A stretch of DNA of 64,000 nucleotides from Bacillus subtilis (GCF_008764245.1 NZ_VTQV01000010.1:32649-96648); one strand, 5' to 3'. Numbered from the stretch's first letter, positions 45,039-55,221 are shown. Notes: a model not told the origin generated them from the letters alone. A program made the numbers and translations.

Positions 45039-46417
45039 TACTTCATATATCTCTTCCTATACTCAGTTGGAAGTAACCCAGTGGACTGCCGGAAAACATT
45101 GCTAAAATACCTTATGTCTTTATAACCTACATTTTCTGCTATTGTACCTATTTTTAAGTTTGTGAAAGAGAGATAGTTCTTTGCTTTATTTATTCGCATA
45201 ATGCGTATATATTCATTAAATGTGTGTCCAGTAATATTTTTAAAACAGATTGAAAAGTAGCTTCTACTCATATTAACTTGATTTGCAACGTCATTCGCAG
45301 TAAGGGGGGCATCTAAATTTTTCCCGATAATGGAAATTGCCTCCAATATACATTGATTTGCTTCTACTGAAACTGATTGACTATATAAAGATGTGCTAAT
45401 TACATGTTGCATATTTCGCATCTGCTTCTCAATATCATTCCAAAAGTGAAAAATGTGATTTCGCTGCATAGTGTTTGATAGAAAATCTGAATATACCCGA
45501 GAACATTCATTAATTGTAACGAGGATTAGATCATTTATCTGGAGCTTGTTCAGTCGTACATTCTTCACTTTTAAAAGGAGTTCCTCTAAATGCTCTTTAT
45601 CCTTAATCCATTCCATCGAGAGTAATTGCGTTTTGATTTCCTTCATATACAGATCATTTTCTAACGCTGGAAAAATAAGCTGGTCTATATCTTTTACCTG
45701 TATTTTATTTTCTTCATTTAGTTCATAGAATAATAAACTATTTTTATGTTCTGATAATTTTTGTTTCCATGTATTCCAATTTTCCATCTGATTGTTCACT
45801 CGAACTATTAATAGCTGATCAAATGCTCTTGGGGTGGAAATGATATTATCAATCTTCAGGCTTTGGTTCTGTTTGTTCGTCTTAATCACTATTATTTCAT
45901 CATTTATTTTAATAATTCTTTGTTCAGATATGATTGAGAGTAATTGATTTGAAGTTTGAATCGGTTTGTTTGCTAGTAAAATGATAGAATCTTCAATCCG
46001 CATATGTTCATCGGATGAGGAGCGATATTTGGAAATCTCTTTCTCAATCCGATGTTGAATTCTTAATAATGTAGAGTCCGTCGTTTGATCGTCTAATTCA
46101 ACTTTAGCAATATAATCAATTGCGCCTAGACGCATTACTTCTTGAATATATTCAAAATCTTGGTGTAGAGTTAAAACAACCACAAATATGTTTGGGTACA
46201 ATTTTCTAACTTTCCGGATTAAATCTATGCCTGACATAATTGGCATCGCTAAATCTGTTATCATTAGATCTACGTCTACTTTATTTAATTCCTCTAAAGC
46301 CTTTTCTCCATTTTTCGCTTCTGCCACTACACTCATGCCATAGTTGTCCCAGTTTAATTTATTAATCAAGTTTTTTCTAACCAATTTGTCATCTTCAACG
46401 ATCATTACTTTAATCAT
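45035..46417 (-). CDS. YesN-type AraC response regulator
   Basis: A 460-aa regulator. Receiver domain with VEDD (7-10) and D55 (LMITDLAMP), a long linker of about 230 residues and a C-terminal AraC domain (about 355-455, VANQVNMSRSYFSICF and VGYKDIRYFSNVFRQSTG). It follows its kinase with an 8-nt overlap. It is divergent from the importer and alpha-xylosidase operon at 48,595, which it is likely to activate. Confidence 0.92.
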   Translation of the reverse strand: MIKVMIVEDDKLVRKNLINKLNWDNYGMSVVAEAKNGEKALEELNKVDVDLMITDLAMPIMSGIDLIRKVRKLYPNIFVVVLTLHQDFEYIQEVMRLGAIDYIAKVELDDQTTDSTLLRIQHRIEKEISKYRSSSDEHMRIEDSIILLANKPIQTSNQLLSIISEQRIIKINDEIIVIKTNKQNQSLKIDNIISTPRAFDQLLIVRVNNQMENWNTWKQKLSEHKNSLLFYELNEENKIQVKDIDQLIFPALENDLYMKEIKTQLLSMEWIKDKEHLEELLLKVKNVRLNKLQINDLILVTINECSRVYSDFLSNTMQRNHIFHFWNDIEKQMRNMQHVISTSLYSQSVSVEANQCILEAISIIGKNLDAPLTANDVANQVNMSRSYFSICFKNITGHTFNEYIRIMRINKAKNYLSFTNLKIGTIAENVGYKDIRYFSNVFRQSTGLLPTEYRKRYMKY

Positions 46418-48146
46418 GGATTGATGAAACCCCTTCCTGCAGTGGTATCATTAATGTGACAGAGGTGCCTCTATCTAACTCACTCTCTACTTCAATAGAT
46501 GCCAAATCCCCGTAAACACGATGTAAAATACGTTTCACATAATTGAGACCGATTCCCATTCCAATTTTAGATTCATCGTGGTCCTTTTGTTTTAAAATAG
46601 AATCTACCTTTTCTTTTGGCATTCCCCTACCATTATCGGAGACTTTGATTATAATATGTTCCTTATTCGAACACGCGGTTACAGTTATCTTCCCTTCATC
46701 GACAAGTCCATGATAAATGGCATTTTCAACTAGTGGTTGCAATATGAACCGTGGCATCGGGCAGGACATTAGTTTGTTTTGTATATTTATGTTTAACTCA
46801 TAATCGAAGTCGTAACGTATTTGCTGTAATTTAATATATTGTTCCATCGAGTCTATTTCTTTTTGTAATGATGAGGATGTTCCTAGTTTCCCCATATTGT
46901 AGTATAAAATTTTATTTAGAGAGGTTAACAACTGTGTAAGCTCTTCCCGATCTCCAGATACTGCTAGCCATTTTGCTGTATCTAATGTATTCATCAAAAA
47001 GTGTGGGTTAATTTGATGTATTAATTTTTCCACTTCCAAATCTGCTCTATCTCGCTCTTTATTTTCTATATCTTTAATCAATCTTACTATTTGTGCTTTC
47101 ATATTTCTAAACTGATTCGTTAATTCAACAAATTCAGGTATTTTCGTTTTTACTACTTCTGAATGAAAATCAGTCTTCTCCATTAAATAAATTTCATGCC
47201 GAAATTTATTTAATGGTTTGTGAAAGCTCTTCCATAAAAATAGGGATGCAATAATACTTATACATACAAATAGTATAATGATATACCTCATCAGGATACT
47301 CCATTGTTTCATAGCTTGATCGTAGTGGCTCATAGGAACAAGGGCAATAATACTCCAGCCTTTCGGGGAATTTTCACTGAACCAGTAGTATCCATCTGTT
47401 TTGCCATAACCATCTTCATTTACTTGAAAACGATCATTCAAGTGAAATTTTGTATTTTCACTATAAATGATCTTCTGATCATTATTTATTATCAAATAAT
47501 TGGTGTTATTTAGATGCTGTTCAATTTCTATTATATCACGAGTAATATCTATCTTTGATTCCAAATAGATATAGATGTTTTTCGGAAAACTTAGATCTAA
47601 TTCTCTTACAGTCGATAAAACATATTGGTCTTTATACCTTTCTTGGCTGATATGAGGACCATAATTGTTCATGTTATGTCCCTCAATCAAGAGGGGAGCA
47701 TGATGGATATCAAAATCATTTTTAATGCCCTTTGACTTAAAAAGTATTCTATCGTCAGAATCCACATACAAAAGTGAAAGACCTATATTAGGATTACTGA
47801 AAGTGATTACATTTAATTCGTCATTTAATTCTTCAAAATGTTTCAATCGGTCATAAGGTGATTCACTTTCTAAATAAACTAGTAAATTATTTCTTAAATT
47901 AGAAGAAAACGCTATTTGTTGAGACACATAGTTCATATCATCAATCGCATTCTCAATTGAGACCTTAAGTTGTTTAAGATTGCTTTTATAAGCAGAATGT
48001 AATTTTTCAGTTAAAATATTTGACATAGAAAAATATGATATAAAAACTGTAAGCATTAATAATACTAAAGTGCTAAGCCCGAACACTAAAGAAATTCTAG
48101 TTTTTAAACTTAAAGACTGAAGAAAATTCTTAAAATATAACCACAT
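46410..48146 (-). CDS. YesM-type sensor histidine kinase
   Basis: A 578-aa membrane kinase with membrane segments at about residues 18-40 and 285-305, an extracellular sensor domain between them, a HAMP-like region, HQINPHFLMNTLDTAKW (His near 380) and an ATPase domain (LVENAIYHG, DNGRGMP, GMGIGLNYV). It is the first gene of the pair, followed by its response regulator. The likely signal is an extracellular xylose-containing oligosaccharide (inference from the divergent operon). Confidence 0.92.
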   Translation of the reverse strand: MWLYFKNFLQSLSLKTRISLVFGLSTLVLLMLTVFISYFSMSNILTEKLHSAYKSNLKQLKVSIENAIDDMNYVSQQIAFSSNLRNNLLVYLESESPYDRLKHFEELNDELNVITFSNPNIGLSLLYVDSDDRILFKSKGIKNDFDIHHAPLLIEGHNMNNYGPHISQERYKDQYVLSTVRELDLSFPKNIYIYLESKIDITRDIIEIEQHLNNTNYLIINNDQKIIYSENTKFHLNDRFQVNEDGYGKTDGYYWFSENSPKGWSIIALVPMSHYDQAMKQWSILMRYIIILFVCISIIASLFLWKSFHKPLNKFRHEIYLMEKTDFHSEVVKTKIPEFVELTNQFRNMKAQIVRLIKDIENKERDRADLEVEKLIHQINPHFLMNTLDTAKWLAVSGDREELTQLLTSLNKILYYNMGKLGTSSSLQKEIDSMEQYIKLQQIRYDFDYELNINIQNKLMSCPMPRFILQPLVENAIYHGLVDEGKITVTACSNKEHIIIKVSDNGRGMPKEKVDSILKQKDHDESKIGMGIGLNYVKRILHRVYGDLASIEVESELDRGTSVTLMIPLQEGVSSIHD

Positions 48147-48521
48147 CTAATACACCGCCAAGTTTTAGATATATGCAATTATTTACATTTACTTTGAAGG
48201 CAGTCCCAATATAGTAGGATACCAGGTTGTACTATATGAAATGTCAATTACCTCAATAGTTCTATTATACCATAAGGATTTTATCATATTTCAATTTGCC
48301 TACTAGTAGGTAATCTTAAATTGCAACATTCCACCAAGTTGATGACCATTCATCATTAGTGGTGGAAATCTACAAAAGGACGAAATCATTTAACAGAAAA
48401 TGTAAAAAATCCCCTGAAAGTGGGTCAAATGTTTAGGATAAGTATAACAAATGTTTCATACCTTGCGGATAGTTAAATTTTTCAAACATTCTTCTAACGA
48501 ATTCAGATACATTCATCCCGT

Positions 48522-48548
48522 TGTAAACGCATTCATGTGATTTATAAT
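48522..48548 (+). promoter_or_regulatory. Promoter overlapped by a cre site, importer/xylosidase operon
   Basis: TTGTAA (48,521-48,526) and TATAAT (48,543-48,548) are spaced 16 bp. TGTAAACGCATTCA (48,522-48,535) fits the CcpA consensus and covers the -35, predicting strong catabolite repression. The remaining 48,147-48,515 region shows no gene. Confidence 0.7.
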
Positions 48549-48594
48549 TAAGTTTGTAAGAACAAATCTTATTTTATTAAGGGGGTACATTAAT

Positions 48595-50298
48595 TTGTTA
48601 AAAAGGTCAATGGTTTTAATTTTTGTTATTATGCTGCTTCTTTCAGGGTGTAGTTCAGGTGAATCATCGAGTCAAAAGAAAAAGTCAGAAGGCACCTCAC
48701 CCAGTAGTATGGAAGATGCGGATCCATTAGGGAAATATGACGAAACAGTTACTATAGCTATTGGTCAGGAAATAGATCCAAGTGACACCAGTTTATCCGA
48801 AGCTGGAGATACACCATTGGACAATCAGTACACCCGGAATATAAAGGAAAATTTAAATATTGAAGTGGACCATGCATTTACTGCCTCTCCTTCTAATTAT
48901 AGACAGAAGGTAAGTTTATCTATAGCGGGGAACGATATACCTGATGCGATGATTGTAAACGCTGTAGAGTTGAGACAAATGGTAAAAGCCGATCAAATCG
49001 CCGACTTAACAGATGTCTACAATAATTATGCATCTCCAGTAATTAAACGTATTGTTGAAAGCACAGACGGAATAGCTATGGATGCTGTAACATTTGATGG
49101 AAAAATAATGGCAATTCCAAATGTCCAATTATCCGCTGATGGTGTTCATTTATTATGGATAAGGAAAGACTGGTTGGATAAATTAGAATTAGAAGTTCCG
49201 CAAACAGTTGAGGATTTAGAAAAAGTTGCAAAGGCATTTGCTGAAGAGGATCCAGATGGAAATGGAAAAGCCGATACAATTGGGTTGGCTGGTCCGGATG
49301 TTAAAACTAAACTTTACGCAAACTTCTTGGAATCAACAAATAATCTTTATGGATTTGATGGTATCTTTGGTGCATATAATGCTTATCCGGGGTATTGGCT
49401 AGATGATGGTAGCGGAAATCAAGTATATGGTTCGATTTTACCCGAAACTAAGGAAGCTTTAGGGAAATTACGTGATATGTATGCAGATGGATTAATTGAC
49501 AAAGAAATGGGTGTACGTGAAGATTCAGGAGAATCAGTGATAGCTGGTAAAACAGGTATGTTCTTTGCACCTTGGTGGATGCCATATGGTCCTATCACCG
49601 ATGCGGTTACGGAAGATCCAGAAGCTAATTGGCAAGCATATGCTGTTCCTTTAGATAAAGACGGTAAATTTTCACCGCATTTAAGTTCACCAACCAATTC
49701 ATTTGTTGTGGTAAGGAAAGATTATGAACATCCGGAAGCAGCTATGAAACTATTAAATAATTTGATGGCTGAAGATGCTAAAGGTACGTTTGATGCTAGT
49801 AAAGGGGGGCCAGGATATTATCCACTTAGACTGGTATATGCACCGTCGGATGAAACAGAATATAGTGTTTTAGCCTTAAGAGAGGTATTGGAAGGAAATA
49901 AAACAGCTGAAGATTTCAAAGATAAACCTGAGTATAAATTATTAGTTAAAGATGCAGAAACAATTAAGGACGTAAAGACCGAACCTTACGATAAATACGA
50001 TATTCAATATTGGGATATGAATGCTAATAAAGGACAATGGACAAGAGCATACGCCTTATTGGTAGGTGGTTCACCTTTAACTGACAATGAAATAAATGGA
50101 GTTTACAGCTCGATTTATAACCAAACAAAAACGATGGAGGATCGTTGGGTTAACTTGAAAAAATTGGAAGATGAAACTTTTCTAAAAATTGTTATGGGAC
50201 AAGAACCGCTCGATTCATTTGATAAATTTGTAGAAGAATGGAAAAAGCAAGGTGGAGACAAAATCACTGATGAAGTGAATGAAATGGCAAAACAATAA
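48595..50298 (+). CDS. Extracellular solute-binding lipoprotein (LplA/YtcQ-type)
   Basis: A 567-aa receptor with lipobox LLLSGC (Cys19), a serine-rich linker and a large binding domain (DGIAMDAVTFDGKIMAIPN, EEDPDGNGKADTIGL, GKTGMFFAPWWMPYG). TTG start with AAGGGGG upstream. First gene of the operon with two permeases and the GH31 xylosidase. Its likely ligand is a xyloglucan-derived oligosaccharide (inference). Confidence 0.92.
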   Translation: MLKRSMVLIFVIMLLLSGCSSGESSSQKKKSEGTSPSSMEDADPLGKYDETVTIAIGQEIDPSDTSLSEAGDTPLDNQYTRNIKENLNIEVDHAFTASPSNYRQKVSLSIAGNDIPDAMIVNAVELRQMVKADQIADLTDVYNNYASPVIKRIVESTDGIAMDAVTFDGKIMAIPNVQLSADGVHLLWIRKDWLDKLELEVPQTVEDLEKVAKAFAEEDPDGNGKADTIGLAGPDVKTKLYANFLESTNNLYGFDGIFGAYNAYPGYWLDDGSGNQVYGSILPETKEALGKLRDMYADGLIDKEMGVREDSGESVIAGKTGMFFAPWWMPYGPITDAVTEDPEANWQAYAVPLDKDGKFSPHLSSPTNSFVVVRKDYEHPEAAMKLLNNLMAEDAKGTFDASKGGPGYYPLRLVYAPSDETEYSVLALREVLEGNKTAEDFKDKPEYKLLVKDAETIKDVKTEPYDKYDIQYWDMNANKGQWTRAYALLVGGSPLTDNEINGVYSSIYNQTKTMEDRWVNLKKLEDETFLKIVMGQEPLDSFDKFVEEWKKQGGDKITDEVNEMAKQ

Positions 50299-50307
50299 GA
50301 AATAGTG

Positions 50308-50332
50308 AAAGGCGTCTAGCCAAGACGCCTTT
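50308..50332 (+). other. Hairpin between receptor and permease genes
   Basis: AAAGGCGTCT-AGCCA-AGACGCCTTT, followed by ATGAAATAAAAGATTTTTT. A partial terminator of the kind also seen at 32,131 and 41,504. Confidence 0.78.
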
Positions 50333-50381
50333 ATGAAATAAAAGATTTTTTAAAATAAGAACTTACGAAAGGGCAGTCATA

Positions 50382-51272
50382 ATGAAAATAAAAAGCTTTG
50401 CTAAACATTATTATATTATGCTCTTACCTGGTTTTATATGGATTATATTGTTTAGTATTGTTCCAATGTTTGGAGTTTTAATCGCTTTTCAGGATTACAA
50501 CCCTGGAAAAGGAATTTGGGGATCGGAATTTGTTGGTCTAGAAACCTTTAAATACATGTTTGAGTTAAAGGATACTATGCAAGTATTTTTTAACACCATC
50601 TATATCGCTGTTATGAAAATTATTGGGAATTTAATAGTACCATTATGTTTTGCTTTACTATTGAATGAAGTACGTTATATGGGATTTAAACGGACTATAC
50701 AAACAATTGTATACTTACCACACTTTCTATCTTGGGTTATTCTTGGAGGAGTACTGTTAGACATTTTTGCATTTGGAGGACCTATTAATCAATTGTTAGG
50801 TGTCTTCGGAATTGAGCCAATACTATTTTTCGGAGAGGCCAAATTATTCCCTTTTTTGGTAGTTGGAAGTGATATTTGGAAGGAGTTTGGTTTTAACACG
50901 ATTATTTATCTTGCTGCACTGACTGGAATTAATCCAGCATTGTACGAAGCGGCAAGTATAGACGGTGCAAATCGTTTTAGATTGCTATGGCATGTGACTC
51001 TTCCTGGGATCCGGACTACAGCAGTACTATTAGCAGTTTTAAGCTTAGGAAATGTGCTGAATGCTGGTTTTGATCAAATTTTCAATCTATATAACCCGCT
51101 TGTTTATTCTACAGGAGATATTGTTGACACATGGGTTTATAGAGCTGGATTGTTGAATTTACAATATGAGCTAGCAACTGCAGTTGGTTTACTTAAATCC
51201 GTAGCTGGATTTATTTTAATCAGTTTATCGTATTTTCTGGCTTATAGATTTACTAATTATCGAATTTTCTAA
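50382..51272 (+). CDS. ABC sugar importer permease, LplB-type
   Basis: A 296-aa CUT1 permease with six membrane segments and the EAA loop YEAASIDGANRFRLLW near residue 188. Related to the permease at 17,139. GAAAGGG site before ATG. It is followed 14 nt later by its partner. Confidence 0.91.
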   Translation: MKIKSFAKHYYIMLLPGFIWIILFSIVPMFGVLIAFQDYNPGKGIWGSEFVGLETFKYMFELKDTMQVFFNTIYIAVMKIIGNLIVPLCFALLLNEVRYMGFKRTIQTIVYLPHFLSWVILGGVLLDIFAFGGPINQLLGVFGIEPILFFGEAKLFPFLVVGSDIWKEFGFNTIIYLAALTGINPALYEAASIDGANRFRLLWHVTLPGIRTTAVLLAVLSLGNVLNAGFDQIFNLYNPLVYSTGDIVDTWVYRAGLLNLQYELATAVGLLKSVAGFILISLSYFLAYRFTNYRIF

Positions 51273-51286
51273 AGGGGATCACAATT

Positions 51287-52177
51287 ATGCTTAGTCGAAA
51301 CACCTTGTCTTCAAAGATAATAGACGTGACGATTATCATCATTCTTTTGCTAGTCGCAATAACTTGTATATTGCCTTTATGGTATACATTATCGCTTTCA
51401 TTCAGTTCAAAATCAGCAGCGGCTGCGGGAGCTGTTACTTTATGGCCAGTAGACTTTAATTTGAATTCTTACAAGCAACTTTTGCAGGACACCCAATTCT
51501 TTAAATCATTTTGGATTTCGGTTAAAAGGGTTGTATTAGGTGCGGGCTTGAATTTTATAATTGTACCATTAATGGCTTACCCTTTGTCTAAAACTGTAAA
51601 AGATTTTAAAGGACGAAATGTATTAACGTGGACTTTGATATTCACTATGTTATTTAATGGAGGATTAATTCCCATTTATTTGACAATCAAAGGATATGGC
51701 CTCATGAATAGCATATGGGCGCTAGTTTTGGTTGGCGGAGCTCAAACTATCGTATTCAATATTATATTGGCAATAAACTTTTTCCGAAATTTACCGAACG
51801 CGTTAGAAGAAGCAGCGTTGGTGGATGGGGCAGGACCTTGGTATATTTTATTTAAAATATATATACCACTCTCAATTCCAGTATTAGCAACAGTATCTCT
51901 TTTCAGCATTGTTTATCATTGGAACGAATTTTTATACGGGCTGGTTTTTATGACGAGAGAAGAATTTTATCCACTTCAAACATATATTCAGCAGTTAGTA
52001 GTGTCTGTAGATCCTTCTACGATGACGGAGGACCAATACAAAAGGATGAGCGAGATGTCGAATAGAACCTTGGATGCTGCAAAAATATTCATTGCCATGA
52101 TTCCTGTTTTAGTCATTTATCCATTTTTACAAAGATATTTTATTCACGGTATTACACTCGGTTCTGTAAAAGAATAA
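51287..52177 (+). CDS. ABC sugar importer permease, LplC/YtcP-type
   Basis: A 296-aa CUT1 permease. EAA loop LEEAALVDGAGPWYILF near residue 173, and the C-terminus QRYFIHGITLGSVKE is typical for the family. AAGGGGA site before ATG. Related to the permease at 18,136. Confidence 0.91.
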   Translation: MLSRNTLSSKIIDVTIIIILLLVAITCILPLWYTLSLSFSSKSAAAAGAVTLWPVDFNLNSYKQLLQDTQFFKSFWISVKRVVLGAGLNFIIVPLMAYPLSKTVKDFKGRNVLTWTLIFTMLFNGGLIPIYLTIKGYGLMNSIWALVLVGGAQTIVFNIILAINFFRNLPNALEEAALVDGAGPWYILFKIYIPLSIPVLATVSLFSIVYHWNEFLYGLVFMTREEFYPLQTYIQQLVVSVDPSTMTEDQYKRMSEMSNRTLDAAKIFIAMIPVLVIYPFLQRYFIHGITLGSVKE

Positions 52178-52390
52178 AGATAGTGTCAAGTTCTATGAGT
52201 TATTGTTAAAAAGGGACCTAATCGCTATTGGCAACAAATCTACAAGCAAAGGTAGCCAAATGATCCCACAAGTAGTTTTTGAAAAAAGTTCTTGAGGGCT
52301 GTCTAAATAATGAAGGTTGAAAAGAGTAGTTATGAACTTAAAGTAAAACAATTTTCAAATAACCGAGAAAAAGAAAAGGGGTATTTAAAG

Positions 52391-54655
52391 ATGAAATTTA
52401 CTGATGGTAACTGGCTTATACGTGAAGGATACGAGATTCATTATCCTCACATGGTGTTTGACATGGATGTAACGGATGAAAGTTTAACTCTTTATACTCC
52501 GTGTAGGGACATCGACCATCGCGGAATGACATTGAATTGTCCACAATTAACAATCAAGTTAACGGTCCCAAAGGAAAATGTCATACGTTTACAGACTTGG
52601 CACCACACGGGAGGTGTAAAGCGTACGCCTGCTTTTGATGTGGCTGATGAAAAGTTGACATCTACCTATGTATCTGAAGAAAATGAACTCATTTTTGGGA
52701 ATGGAGATGTAAAAGTTAAAATCCAAAAAAGACCATTCCATATGACATTTTATTATAAAAATGACATGATGACAGAAATGGATGCAAAAAGTTTTGCATG
52801 GATTGAAGGTCCGGAAAATACAAACTATATGAGGGGGCAGCATCGCCTATCCGTTGGGGAATATCTATACGGCCTAGGAGAGCGCTTTACTACTTACGTG
52901 AAGAACGGACAATCAGTAGATATTTGGAATAAAGATGGGGGAACTAGCTCAGAGCAAGCTTACAAAAATATTCCCTTTTATTTAAGCAACCGAGGATATG
53001 GAATATTTGTGAATCATCCTGAAGAAGTAAATTATGAATTGGGTTCAGAATATACCTCTAAGGCGCAATTTAGCATTAAAGGGGAATATCTAGATTACTA
53101 TTTAATTATTGGACCAGAGCCAAAAGGTGTAGTAAGCCGATATACAGAATTGACTGGAAAACCAGCACTACCACCCGCTTGGTCATTTGGATTATGGTTA
53201 TCTACTTCTTTTACGACGGATTATAACGAGGAAACCGTCAATCGCTTCGTTGATGGTATGATAGAACGAGATATCCCATTAAGTGTATTTCACTTTGATT
53301 GTTTTTGGATGAAAGGTTTTGAATGGAGTAACTTTATTTGGGATCAAGATAATTTTCCAGACCCTGAAGGAATGTTACGTAGATTAAAAGAGAAAGGTTT
53401 AAAAATCTGTGTTTGGATCAATCCTTATATTGCTCAAAAATCCCCATCGTTTGAAGAAGGAGCTAAAAACGAGTATTTATTGAAAAAGGAAGACGGCAGT
53501 ATTTGGCAATGGGATTTATGGCAAGCAGGAATGGGGATTGTTGATTTCACAAATCCCAAAGCATGTGAATGGTATACAAGTAAGCTAAAAATATTGATGG
53601 ATATGGGCGTTGATTCCTTTAAAACCGACTTTGGTGAAAGGATTCCAACGGATGTCGTTTATTTCGATGGTTCTGATCCAGTCAAAATGCATAACTACTA
53701 TTCCTATATTTACAATAAGGTCGTGTTTGATCTATTAGAAAAAGAAAGAGGAAAGAATGAAGCAGTCCTCTTTGCCCGATCCGCTACAACAGGGGGGCAA
53801 AAATTCCCAGTTCACTGGGGTGGAGACTGTGATTCAACTTATGAAGCGATGGCAGAAAGTTTACGGGGAGGTTTGTCTTTAACAACATCAGGATTTGGAT
53901 ATTGGAGTCATGATATAGGTGGGTTTGAAAATACAGCAACCCCGGATGTATTTAAACGTTGGACAGCGTTTGGTCTGCTATCGAGCCATAGTCGTCTACA
54001 TGGTAGTTCCTCTTATCGGGTGCCATGGAATTTTGATGAAGAAGCTGTTGATGTCACTCGCCAATTCGCAAAACTGAAAAATCGTTTAATGCCATATCTA
54101 TTCGGTGCCGCAGTAGAAAACCATCATACAGGTGTTCCAGTCATGCGGTCCATGTTGCTAGAATTTCCGGATGATCCAATTTGTGAACCACTAGATCGTC
54201 AGTATATGCTGGGAGATGCTTTGTTAGTTGCACCGATATTTAATGAAGAAGGTATCGGTTCCTTCTATTTGCCAAAAGGCAGATGGACATGTCTTTTAAC
54301 AGGAGAAGTAGTGGAAGGTGGTACTTGGGTGAAGGAAAAATTTGATTATTTAAATTTACCACTTTATATTCGTCCTAACACAATTTTACCAATTGGATTA
54401 ACGGATAATACACCGGTCTATGATTATACCGAAAATTTGACTATCAAATTAGTAGAAATAGAAGATGGTGCAAATATTGACCGGATGCTTGTTAATGCTG
54501 ATGGAGAAGAAATTGGCCATATACATGTAACACGTACCGGAAACGAAATTTCCATCACAACAAGTGGATTAGAAAAACCATATACAATCGAAGTATCCGG
54601 AAAGCAGAAGCTAGAGGTAGAAGCGGGGAAACAGGAAATGAAAATACTAATATAA
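52391..54655 (+). CDS. GH31 alpha-xylosidase (YicI-like)
   Basis: A retaining alpha-xylosidase of 754 aa releasing xylose from isoprimeverose and the non-reducing end of xyloglucan oligosaccharides. The N-terminus MKFTDGNWLIREGYEIHYP matches YicI. The nucleophile region KTDFGERIP has Asp at about 413 and the acid/base HWGGDCDSTYEAMAESLRGG has Asp at about 479, nearly identical spacing to YicI (416/482). I chose ATG 52,391, behind AAAAGGGG, over the longer frame to 52,310. No signal peptide, so cytoplasmic. Located 213 nt after the permeases, it is probably in the same transcript. Confidence 0.92.
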   Translation: MKFTDGNWLIREGYEIHYPHMVFDMDVTDESLTLYTPCRDIDHRGMTLNCPQLTIKLTVPKENVIRLQTWHHTGGVKRTPAFDVADEKLTSTYVSEENELIFGNGDVKVKIQKRPFHMTFYYKNDMMTEMDAKSFAWIEGPENTNYMRGQHRLSVGEYLYGLGERFTTYVKNGQSVDIWNKDGGTSSEQAYKNIPFYLSNRGYGIFVNHPEEVNYELGSEYTSKAQFSIKGEYLDYYLIIGPEPKGVVSRYTELTGKPALPPAWSFGLWLSTSFTTDYNEETVNRFVDGMIERDIPLSVFHFDCFWMKGFEWSNFIWDQDNFPDPEGMLRRLKEKGLKICVWINPYIAQKSPSFEEGAKNEYLLKKEDGSIWQWDLWQAGMGIVDFTNPKACEWYTSKLKILMDMGVDSFKTDFGERIPTDVVYFDGSDPVKMHNYYSYIYNKVVFDLLEKERGKNEAVLFARSATTGGQKFPVHWGGDCDSTYEAMAESLRGGLSLTTSGFGYWSHDIGGFENTATPDVFKRWTAFGLLSSHSRLHGSSSYRVPWNFDEEAVDVTRQFAKLKNRLMPYLFGAAVENHHTGVPVMRSMLLEFPDDPICEPLDRQYMLGDALLVAPIFNEEGIGSFYLPKGRWTCLLTGEVVEGGTWVKEKFDYLNLPLYIRPNTILPIGLTDNTPVYDYTENLTIKLVEIEDGANIDRMLVNADGEEIGHIHVTRTGNEISITTSGLEKPYTIEVSGKQKLEVEAGKQEMKILI

Positions 54656-54669
54656 TGATTTAAGGCTCG

Positions 54670-54699
54670 TTATCAACGGTGAATATTCACCGTTGATAA
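54670..54699. terminator. 30-bp perfect palindrome after the xylosidase gene
   Basis: Two 15-base halves (TTATCAACGGTGAAT and ATTCACCGTTGATAA) are perfect complements with no spacer. As RNA it would form a long hairpin with a small loop. No T-run follows, so it may be a 3'-end stabiliser, a weak terminator or a protein-binding dyad. Confidence 0.7.
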
Positions 54700-55001
54700 T
54701 GGTCTTCCGCGACGTGGTCGATATTTTTAATGGCGTGAAGGTTGGAATAAACAATGGTTGAAAATAGATGACAAGAGAATGGATAGTGAAATTTTGTTGG
54801 GAGAATTGCATTGAAGGTTTTTAAGTTTACCCGAAAATAAACCTTGACCTTTAAACAAATACAGGTATCCAAAAAAGTTAGGTGAAAAACCAAGCTTTTT
54901 GGATGCCTATATGGCTTTTATGAAGTAAAAAAGCCCCCCGAAATGTGTTGAAATTTTATTGACCAAAACAAAACAAAAACACATAAGAAGGAGGACTTTC
55001 T

Positions 55002-55151
55002 GTGAAAAATTACACCACACTTTCACAAGATATTTTATACTGCTTTTCGGTAGGAATAAAGGCAATATTGGAAAAGGATTCCGTAGGTATTCAACATTTT
55101 AAGTACATAGAAAAGCCGTGCGCTCCCAAGCAACCTGTGTTTCAACTTTGA
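55002..55151 (+). CDS. Small hypothetical ORF (49 aa) with strong ribosome binding site
   Basis: GAAGGAGG (54,987-54,994) lies seven bases before a GTG. The product begins MKNYTTLSQDILYCFSVGI and contains AILEKDSVGIQHFKYI, ending QPVFQL. It could be the first part of a truncated larger protein. I do not recognise it. The surrounding 54,700-55,730 has no other gene, only the hairpin repeat at 55,222. Confidence 0.4.
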   Translation: MKNYTTLSQDILYCFSVGIKAILEKDSVGIQHFKYIEKPCAPKQPVFQL

Positions 55152-55221
55152 AGAAATAAATTGAATATGAAAGGTTATCAGTGATTCTAGTGAAGATGCA
55201 TACCGTTGTTAGAAATGCGTT

